DNA of 64,000 nt, taken from [Phialemoniopsis] sp. UDSM-2020. Taxonomy: Eukaryota; Ascomycota; Sordariomycetes; Thyridiales; Thyridiaceae. A program made the translations under genes and the position numbers. Of the stretch, positions 55,883-64,000 are shown one piece after another; the first letter of the stretch is position 1; each line of letters begins with the position of its first letter. The stretch spans positions 3,968,001 to 4,032,000 of the forward strand of contig JAEILZ010000007.1 of NCBI GenBank assembly GCA_018873225.1, in the 5' to 3' direction. The notes beneath the pieces are model-generated. The model worked only from the letters and a program-made list of their open reading frames with translations. It did not search any database and had not been told where the DNA came from.

Positions 55883-56667
55883 GATGAAAATCTAAAGCGA
55901 AAGACGGCTAATCAACGAGAATGCAGATACAACCCAGACAAAATGATGATGGCGGGCGATGCAGCAAGCAGGGCAGATAAAAGATGCAAAGCGCACACAC
56001 ACACACCACAAGGGGCATTACGAATGCGTGAAGCACACCATATCCGTGATACGAGAGCCCCCACTACAGAAGTGACCTGTTCTCGTATTGCCGGCCAAGC
56101 AGCTGAGGCTGAACACAGCCTCAAAGCCAAAGAGGGTCAGGTGGAGATCTAATAAGAAATTAGGCGATAGCGCACCCTTGGATCTAAACAAAGGACAGTT
56201 TGCCCAGCATTTGCTTGCTGTCCAGCGGGTACCACCGCCGTTCCCGAGAGGGTCGTTGGGCTGCTGCCGCCGCCAACCCGGCGGACAAATGCACCAGTCC
56301 TCACGCTGAAACAACCATGAGTCTGGTAGATCAAATCAACTGTCGATCTCAAGCGTTTTGTCTTCCGACAGCGCAAATCTGGGTGGACATAATTAAAGCC
56401 TCTCAATCAATTGATTAAAGTAGCGAGCTTTCATGATCAAAGTCCCACGGAGGTGGCCAGTTCAGTGGTTCGGTGGCGGCGTCATCTGCCATTTCATACC
56501 GCCTTCTAGCCCGAAATGACGCACGAACAACCACTCCCGGACGGCCCGCTCCTAGCCCGAGACATTACTGAAAATCGAACATGCATTGCCCGCCATCGAC
56601 CCGCCATCGGGAGTGGTCTTTGCAAACCCGATAGTCTGTCCCGGCCGACTAAGCCAAGCCGACCAAG
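55883..56667. other. Shared upstream region of GH5 and DUF4246 genes
   Basis: This 785 bp lies between divergent starts. A short CA-repeat occurs near 55994-56006. No coding sequence was seen. Confidence 0.5.
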
Positions 56668-58596
56668 ATGGAGGAACCTCTATCTTGCCCAGGCTTCGGC
56701 CTACCTGTTGAATCCATGCCCGACCTCAAGCACAGATTTCCAACAATATTTGATGACGAGTGGTCAGCATCTACTCTGACGATTCGAGAGATCTTCATGC
56801 TTTGGCTCATTGAACAGATTACAAACAAACCCAATTGGCATATCAAGGTTTTCAACGATGACATTGTTCACAGGTGGAGGCTGGAAGTGGACAAAATTGA
56901 CTGGGCACAAGCCATTGGCTTCCAGCACCAAGGGCCTTGCTCAGACCGAATGTGGGCTTACGTGCGTTCTCGAGACTACCTGATACAATCCTTGTGTGGC
57001 TAACATGTGCGTAGCATCTAGATACTCCAAGAGTTGAGGAGCAAGGCGCAGCTCTACGTCCAAACCTCCATGATACCTATTTTCGATGTCTCAGCTGCAG
57101 TCCTTAAATCAGACAACATCATATCTACAAGTCTCAAGGACGAATTGAAAGATGCCGTCACCCCTCTCGAGAATGTGTCAGAAGCTGAGAAAGACTGGCA
57201 TCCTGGGAGCGACGGGAAGGTCCTCAATCTTGTCCACCCATCCATGTGGCCCCTCATGTATGGACGAACCCGTATTGTCTCGGATCAGATCTTCACGCTT
57301 GACAGTTTATTTGAGAACTGTGGCGGTGGCGAGGTTATTCCAGATCCCCCTATCGAAGAACAACACCAACACTTCGGACCTCTCCAGGGCACGCACCGTC
57401 CCTGGTCTCGACGCTTCCAATGGCTCCCGTGTGACGTTGAGCTAAACGGCAGCACGGCAAAGATTGTGAGCTATATAAATAATTTGCATCCAACAAAGCA
57501 CCGAAAGCTCTATAGCGTCATTGAGAAGTTCATCGAAAAGGTTCTCCCCTTCTGGGACCTTATTTATCGATGGCCGAAGGACTTCAGCAGTCTCTGGATG
57601 CCCTGTCGTAGCGTGGGAAGGAACCGCACTGTGCCAAGCATCTGTGAGAAGAGGCGAACCTACAGGTGTCACCGTTCTTCACGTCCACTCAAGCAGGGCG
57701 AGGATAGACGGCCCGACGTTGAAACATATCGCCGCTTAGCTGAAGACCATCCACTTAAGTATGCTGACACGATATGGTTTGAAGAGACTCACCCATACGA
57801 GCAGCCCGAACCCCAACAGTACGAAGAGCACGAAGCTGTCACTGCGGACAAGATTCGCTACTTCAACTTCTTTCCAACCAACGAAGATGGGGTCTCCAGC
57901 GACCTAGGCTGGCCTGTTGATCGGATACAAGTCATTGTGAAGCTAGCCAACATTCATCTCACACCAGAAAAGCCAAGTTTTGCTGGAGGTGCTTGGCATA
58001 TTGAGGGCCAGCTCAACGAGCACATCTGTGCGACAGCATTGTACTATTACGACGTAGAAAACGTCGCGCCGTCATATCTTGAATTCCGAGCACAGGCTAA
58101 CCGTGAAGACCTGAAGACGCACTTGCGGTACGAACAGGATGATCATGACTCTATCATGAGTGTGTTCGGCATCGACTCCAAGGGTGCGACTTTACAAGAG
58201 CTCGGAAAGACACGCACACGTGAAGGACGTCTCGTCGCGTTCCCAAACTTATATCAGCATCGCGTTGCACCGTTTGAGCTCAAGGACAAGACAAAACCAG
58301 GACATCGCAAGCTGCTAGCATTGTTCCTCGTCGATCCCAGCATACCAGTCATCAGCACTTCCAGTGTACCCCCGCAGCAAGCCCACTGGTGGACTGAAAC
58401 TGAGACATCACCCTCCACGCAAGATGCGGAGTTGAATCCGGACATGTCAGAGCCGGCCACCGCAGATGCAAGCTGGCCTATCTCACTAGAAGAAGCAAGG
58501 GTAACAAGACTTGAGCTGATGAGTGAACGCACAGCAATAGATGCAGACACGGAAGTAGGGCTGAAGCAGGACCAGTGGAACTTTTGCGAACACTAG
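56668..58596 (+). CDS. DUF4246 family protein, possible Fe(II)/2-oxoglutarate oxygenase
   Basis: Exons 56668-56961 and 57022-58596 give 622 residues; the intron has a GGCTAAC branch site and joins MWAY to ILQELRSKA as in relatives. The family is fungal and has no established function. Conserved blocks include FPTIFDDEWSASTLTIREIFM near the start and GGAWHIEGQLNEHICATALY and YQHRVAPFELKDKTKPGHRK near the end. The arrangement of His424-x-Glu426 with distal His511 and a following Arg527 resembles the metal and 2-oxoglutarate ligands of double-stranded beta-helix oxygenases; this is my inference. The middle (about residues 285-325) reads less regularly (Arg/Ser-rich) and may hide a small indel or variable loop. 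No signal peptide, so it is intracellular. Confidence 0.85.
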
Positions 58597-59319
58597 CTAG
58601 GGCGCGGGCTTCCTTTCACATTTCCTCTCCATCTCGAAGCGGAAAGCGGAGGATGAGAGGCGAGAAGTCGGCCCGGGGAATTTGTGGTAAGGACGGAGAC
58701 AAAGCACTACAGGAAAATTTTCCGTCGAATGCGCGACAGTCGGCATGTCTTGGCAAAGTTGGCTACAACCTTGAGCGCCAAGATATTAGCGCTGTGCGGG
58801 CCGCAGCATGGTAAGAAGTCGCTCTATCACCGTCCCCGTCCCAACCAACTTTGAAAGTAGTTCGCATTCTTTACAATTTATGTACTGTACGATGGGATTG
58901 CAACAGCGGTCTTTGGATAAGGCGATGCTGATGTCAAGAGGCTGAGATATATGAGGTCTGCTGTGGTTTGCCACTGACCACAGATGCTGTATTGAATAAG
59001 ATGCAGAATGAACTCGTTACTTGGCCAAATCCCTTGATATCTGGTCAGTTGCTTGACCAAAACTATGGTATAGATCTGATTGGAGGCAACCTTGTTCGTA
59101 GTCATAGTTTTGCTGTTCCCAAATGCATAACAATCACGACCTAGTTGGTAGTCCGTTCATCCCGTCGTCCTTTTGTCCACCAATCACGCCAGGTATGGAT
59201 GGACTACTAGAATACAGACATTGATATAAACAGCCATGGTTGAACATATCGAGATCTTCTTGCCATCACAACACATTTCACTTCAGATTTCTGTTTCGTC
59301 TACCTACTGCCTCCTCAAA
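58597..59319 (+). other. Intergenic region / pectate lyase promoter
   Basis: This 723 bp includes CCAATCA near 59180 and TATAAA at 59225-59230, about 90 bp before the pectate lyase start, a plausible core promoter. No other gene was seen. Confidence 0.5.
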
Positions 59320-60312
59320 ATGCTCTTTTCCAAGTCGCTGGCCCCGTTTCTGGCTGCCCTACCTGCCGCCATTGCATGCAATGGATATACTGGTGGTGTT
59401 CCTGTCCCCACCAAGACTGTGACCAACAGCAAGGTCATCGAAGTCAAGGCTGGCCAGACCTACGACGGCGGCTGGGCCAAATATGACCGTGGTTCTGGCG
59501 CTTGCAAGGACCAGACTGAGGGCGGTACGTAGTGCGTCAAACGAGGTTAAGGTGTCTAGAGCTGATGATCAAGCCGCAACCAGGCGATGCCGATGCCGTC
59601 TTTTTGCTCAGAGCCGGAGCCACCCTGAAGAACGTCATCATTGGCAAGAATCAGGCCGAGGGCGTTCACTGCGATGGGCCCTGTACACTGGTAGGACTCA
59701 AGCCTACTTCTCTTGACAAGTAGCTGACTCAGCATGTGCAGGAATTTGTCTGGTTCGAGGACGTCTGCGAGGACGCTATCACGGTGGTATGTGTCATGCC
59801 CCAGCACGAGATTCTACCCGAAGTATCTAACGATCTCTATATAGAAAAACGACAAGGCCGGTGAACACTCGTGGATCATTGGAGGAGGCGCGTATCACGC
59901 TTCTGATAAGGTAGTTCAACACAACGGCTGTGGCACCGTCAATGTGAGTGAAGTCGATTGAGTTCCTATGACTTTAGCGGCACCTCTAATATGTTTTTAT
60001 AGATCATCAACTTTTATGTTGAGGACTACGGCAAGCTCTACCGATCATGTGGAAATGTAACTTTCCCCCCCTTTGTTCAATTCTGTAGAGCCTACATTAA
60101 CTCCGAGGCAGTGCAGCAAGCAATGCAAGCGCAACGTCTATATCGAAGGTGTCACAGCCAAAAACGGCGGCGAGCTGGCTGGTATCAATTCCAACTACGG
60201 CGACACTGCGACGCTCAAGAATGTCTGCTCCGACGCCAAGGTCAAGTGTCAGATGTATAACGGCTGTGCTGGCGGCTGTGAGCCTACCAAGTCTGGCGTC
60301 TGCTCGGGCTGA
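59320..60312 (+). CDS. Secreted PL3 pectate lyase
   Basis: Six exons (59320-59524, 59584-59690, 59742-59786, 59845-59943, 60003-60056, 60112-60312) give 236 residues, typical for the family. The enzyme cleaves de-esterified pectin by beta-elimination with calcium and is secreted during plant attack. A signal peptide ([17 protein letters not shown]) precedes [28 protein letters not shown] sequence. The beta-helix ladder shows in [66 protein letters not shown] and [13 protein letters not shown], where the aligned Cys, Asp and Lys residues form the substrate and calcium site. The C-terminus is Cys-rich. Introns cut the ladder at almost every turn. Expression in planta is expected from the family, not from the sequence. 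Confidence 0.94.
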
Positions 60313-61347
60313 TGGACCTTTGGCGAGATATGAGGTTCCAAGCTTTGAGGTTGGCCCTGATCACGCTGTGTGATGAGTGCTGAAGTTGGTCAACGTGTCG
60401 CTGTCAGTTTCTCTACACGCATGCGAATAACAAGCTGCATTGTCCGTTTCCTCATGTCGATGCAAGCGGTTTCTGTATTTAGCTATCTGCCCATGACAGG
60501 CCACTACCGCAAATCAAGCCAGCATAAATGTCGTAATAGATGTCAGTTTTCGCAACATTGAATATCCTGATCATCCACTAACAGCTCGGTGAGGCAACCA
60601 CTGCTACTTCCTATGCCCTCTCCGCTCACGATAAGCGAATGCTGGCGGATACTCGCTGCCAGAACGCAGATGGCACTCGTGACTGGCAGCTGATGGTTCG
60701 CGCGCGCTCGCTTGAAGTGGGCAAATTTGGTTGCAGGGTTGCGGAGGACTTACCCACAGAGACATCGAATGACACTTCAGATGCTCTTCTGCATTGCGTT
60801 GTCCATAATTGCATGTACCTCAAAACGGAGACTCACTCCGCGATATTGTAGCTACAAACTATTTTCACAAGCATGAGGCGGTCCTGCCGATGAACACTTA
60901 GCTTTCTGCCATCCTGAAAGCTCAACAACAAAGCTTTATTTTGCCCAAAAGCCCGTGTCGAGGGTTACTTGCCGGGATGTTTTAGCCCCGGCTGAGAGTC
61001 CACGACTGGCATCTGGTCCAGGGTCCTTAGTCGGCCATGGATGCCCTTTTCGGCAGCGTGCATTATTGGATCAATCAGAGGGCGCGTTGCTGCAACGATC
61101 GCTCCGAAGCAGTCCTCAACGCCTGAGATGGTCCAGGCTTTGCTGGCACTGCATGCATATGGATGGGGTGGGGATGATCCTCTTGTTCCCACGTAATTCC
61201 CAGCATCACTTCGCTTACTTATGAGCCCCAACCCCTCAGTCAAGCAGGCCGTCTTCTCGAGAACTGCATAGCTCGTAGAATCGCTTTACGGATTCCCTAC
61301 TGCTCTCCCTTCTTGCCGTTCAATCCGCATCCTCACACAAAAAGAAG
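60313..61347 (+). other. Intergenic region
   Basis: This 1.03 kb separates two genes on the same strand. No coding sequence or notable repeat was seen. Confidence 0.5.
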
Positions 61348-62919
61348 ATGGCAGAACAGCCGTCGTCAGAAAAGTCGGCGACGACAGCCGCACCCGCGAC
61401 AGCCGCGACGTCCGCTGCACCCACTGCGTCTGGTGGGCCGACAGACGAAGGCCAGCTCCAACCACCAGAGCATTGGTCGGCACCGCCTTTGGAGGTTGGT
61501 TACCCAGCTAATGCCATAGTTACATGACAATCAACTCCTCGCTGACCGCAAAGCTATTATCGTAGGATGATGCAGACTCGGCTCTAGGCGAAGACGCAGC
61601 GAACTCGACGTCGTCAATCACTTCCAGCATCCTCGAGTACCGAACCGTCAACGGGCGGACCTACCACAGCGATCGGGGAAGCCAACACTACTGGTAGGGC
61701 GCTGCCGCTTCACATAAACTACCAGCGTTGCATGCTCGAGAGCTGAGACCAGGTGCAGGGGAGCGAACGATGACCGACAGAATGAAACACTGGACATTCA
61801 GTGAGTCCGTCCTGGATAAGGGCGTGGTATCGCACGCATCACTGACATGGGAGGCACAAGACATCATGTTTTCACACTTGCACAGGATGGAAAGCTCTTT
61901 TACGCGCCACTGAAACCAAATATCCAGGTATGTTACTAATCATGATGTTGCTGCGGATCAAGAGCTGACCGGTGCTTCAGAAAGCGGTTGATATTGGCAC
62001 AGGAACGGGCATCTGGGCCATGTATGTCTGGTGGATCACAGCTATAAATCAGACCCGTTCTGAGCTGACCTTGCGCACAGAGATTTTGGCGACGCGTTCC
62101 CGGAGTGCGAAGTCGTCGGCACCGATCTATCCCCTATCCAGCCATCATGGGTCCCACCCAACGTACAATTGTAAGGGCCTATGTGTCGGTATTTTTCTGG
62201 CCTCTGTAGGTATAAGTAATCCATAACTAACTTGCAACTTCTGATACGCAGCCAGATCGACGATTTTACCCAAGACTGGACTTTTGCAAACGAGTCGCTT
62301 GACTATGTGCACACAAGATGGCTTATCGGCACCGTGACAGACTGGACAGCGCTTTTCAAGCAGGCGTACAGAGCGCTGAAACCGGGTGGCTGGATTGAAT
62401 CCTTTGAGTGCAACGGTTTCTTCGAGTCGGAGGATGACACTGTCACGGAGAAGACGGCATCGGGGCAATGGGGCCACATCTTCCGCGAGGGCTCCAGGAA
62501 GATGGGATCAACGGCCTCGTTCTCCGTCGTCCGCGATGGGATACAGAAAAAGAGTCTCGAGGAGGCCGGGTTCATAAACATCCAGCAACAGCCCCTCAAG
62601 GTCAGCCTTTGTTCCCCCACGTAGCGTACCCTACAGTGCGCAATCGACGAGATCTAAATATGACTGATTTATCACTTAGATTCCTATCTCGGACTGGGCG
62701 AGTGACCCCAAATTGAAGCAGATCGGCTTGTATACGAGGGCTGCCCTTGAGAATGATATTGAGGGAACGATGGGGTTCATGGCCAATCAATTGGGCTGGT
62801 CGACAGAGCAGGTCACTGTCTATGCTGCTCATCTAAAGAAAGAGTTACGTCAACGAAAGGTGCACGCTATCTACCGTTCCAATGTGGCGTGGGCACAAAA
62901 GCCTGAGACCTCTGGGTAA
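61348..62919 (+). CDS. LaeA-like SAM-dependent methyltransferase
   Basis: Eight exons (61348-61494, 61566-61693, 61759-61800, 61861-61927, 61981-62021, 62081-62170, 62252-62600, 62680-62919) give 367 residues. It is a class I methyltransferase of the large fungal LaeA-like group; LaeA itself acts in the nucleus on secondary metabolism and development, but most relatives are uncharacterised. The N-terminus is Ala/Thr/Pro-rich and disordered. Then come [17 protein letters not shown] and [17 protein letters not shown] (assembled across an intron), the SAM-binding motif [16 protein letters not shown] from residue 131, [27 protein letters not shown], and [11 protein letters not shown]. Short exons of 42 and 41 bp are each needed to keep the motifs intact. 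Its target is unknown. Confidence 0.92.
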
Positions 62920-63890
62920 TATCGCTGCATATGAGAATATGCTGTCGAGGGGAATCTCACATGATCCCGTGTTAAGTTACCTCATAACGGTCGAGGTGAA
63001 GAAACTGCAGGAAATCAAGAACTGCAACACTGGAGACCATGTTTCAAGCAAAGAAACATCTCATTTACTATTCAAGACCCTGGCCAACCCGATTGGAAAG
63101 ACATTGAAAGGTGATCCCAACATCAGTGAGCTAGTTTGTGAAGAAGTCGCCGGAAACCAACTTTGCTACAGCTGAGCTACTACATCTGCTAACTGATGAG
63201 GATGGAGGTGGTCTTCGGGTATTGCGTAATACCCCATACAGCCCAACCTCCGCCTGCCAAGGAAGTGGTCTCGGGTATTACAATACCCCATACTGGCCAA
63301 CCTCCACCTGCCATAGGATCAATCCGCAAACTAGGCTGCGCTACGTTAACGGTTTGTACTGTTGCACGAGACAAGCCACTTAGTCATAAGTTGCTGGCTT
63401 CCATCCCTATATGATTCCGGAAACAACTGATGAAGAATGGAGGTGGTCCTCGGGTATTATATCTCCACCTCCCACAGGACCAGTCCGCGAGCTAGGCTGC
63501 GCCAAGATCATGGCTTGCACTGGTGCACAAGGCAAGCCACTTGGGCATAGGTTGCTGGTCTTTCATCCCCACATGATCCCGAATAGCGCGTGCCATGATT
63601 GCGACATTGCTCGATTGGAAGCGAGGACTTGGTACAGTGTAATCTCTCCACAGCATGGATCAGGCATGGCATTGTGTGACCTGCGGTGAGGCTTGCCCGG
63701 AGATTTAAACAACGGTATATTAGAACCCGTCTCATCCCCAGATTCCACTGCCCCGGCTTCACTTCCCCAGCATCCTTTCCCCAGGTTCTTCATCCTGAGA
63801 TTCCACAGAGTTCAACACTGCAATTGCCGCCTTCTGTTCTGCACTAAGGACTCGAATTCAATATTTGTTCGTGCATTGCACTTCCCAATC
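62920..63890. other. Intergenic region with duplicated hairpin repeat
   Basis: This 971 bp holds the repeat array at 63204-63581 and, near its right end, the promoter of the next MFS gene (AT-rich GATTTAAAC near 63702 and GGTATATTAG near 63714). No coding sequence was seen. Confidence 0.55.
63204..63581. repeat. Diverged tandem duplication with inverted-repeat units
   Basis: Two 109 bp blocks (63312-63420 and 63473-63581) align from end to end, differing mostly by C/T and G/A changes. Each is preceded by hairpin units built from GGAGGTGG, CGGGTATT and CCACCTCC-like arms: two before the first block (63204-63259, 63261-63312) and one before the second (63439-63472). In the first two, GGGTATT is mirrored by AATACCCC. 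It could be a decayed small element such as a MITE. Confidence 0.7.
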
Positions 63891-64000
63891 ATGGCCGAGG
63901 ACACAAAATCAAGTGTTGAGCGCATTGAGGGAGACCTCGACAATGTTGAGAGGCCAGCATTCGACCCCGAACAGGAGAGGCGGCTTGTACGGAAATGCGA
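63891..64000 (+). CDS. MFS transporter of the allantoate/vitamin (ACS) type, 5' end only
   Basis: ATG 63891 opens a frame that runs off the window after 36 residues. The hydrophilic start ending in DPEQERRLVRKC matches the conserved pre-helix-1 segment of fungal anion:cation symporters (allantoate, nicotinate, pantothenate and similar permeases), where an R-K-x-D motif precedes the first membrane helix. The membrane part is outside the window, so the substrate cannot be judged. Confidence 0.6.
   Translation, partial: MAEDTKSSVERIEGDLDNVERPAFDPEQERRLVRKC

Noticed and set aside
57442..57739. Small overlapping frames within the DUF4246 gene suggesting a frameshift
   Set aside because: The main frame stays open through this Arg/Ser-rich part and both flanks keep family motifs in the same frame. 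A frameshift would need two compensating errors; kept only as a note.
63204..63581. CRISPR-like repeat array
   Set aside because: The units are unequal, diverged and hairpin-forming without regular unique spacers, and the genome is eukaryotic.

Overview
This is a window of nuclear DNA from a filamentous ascomycete (Pezizomycotina, most likely a plant-associated Sordariomycete). The evidence is short introns of about 50-90 bp with GTRAGT-like donors and CTAAC-like branch sites, genes spaced singly on both strands, four Zn2Cys6 regulators, an APSES/ankyrin cell-cycle factor, a LaeA-like methyltransferase and several secreted plant-cell-wall enzymes. No tRNA, rRNA, CRISPR array or intact transposon was recognised. 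I could not name the species. Exon models were built by hand; every CDS with stated exons sums to a whole number of codons.

Left part (1-30 kb): the 3' end of a GH3 beta-glucosidase; GTP cyclohydrolase II (riboflavin pathway); an APC-family permease with nine exons and one apparent GC-AG intron; a secreted FAD-linked oxidase; then about 3.3 kb without genes leading into a long C/T-rich leader and a glutamine-rich protein. Next come a Zn2Cys6 regulator, an MBF-type APSES factor with MCB/SCB-like sites in its own upstream region, an aldo-keto reductase and a second Zn2Cys6 regulator. From 27.4 to 30.2 kb lies a decayed zone with two gene remnants broken by a nonsense codon and frameshifts.

Middle (30-41 kb): the most distinctive locus is a divergent pair, an MFS sugar transporter and a kinase that matches the fungal levoglucosan kinase / AnmK family. 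They share a 665 bp control region with two CreA-like boxes and three tandem 8-mers. Together they would import and phosphorylate 1,6-anhydro-sugars. A weakly supported small membrane-protein gene and a conserved single-pass membrane protein follow, separated by gene-free DNA.

Right part (42-64 kb) is a catabolic, plant-facing block. One regulator diverges from a monocarboxylate-type transporter, which is followed by an IroE-like esterase and, convergent to it, a tannase/feruloyl-esterase family protein that has lost both family cysteines. A second regulator diverges from a DHA2-type MFS exporter. Then come a GPI-anchored GH5 glucanase, a DUF4246 protein, a PL3 pectate lyase, a LaeA-like methyltransferase, a hairpin-containing duplicated repeat with mostly transition differences, and the first 110 bp of an allantoate/vitamin-permease-like MFS gene. 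The likely joint role is hydrolysis of plant polysaccharides and phenolic esters with uptake or export of the products; this is inferred from gene families and order.
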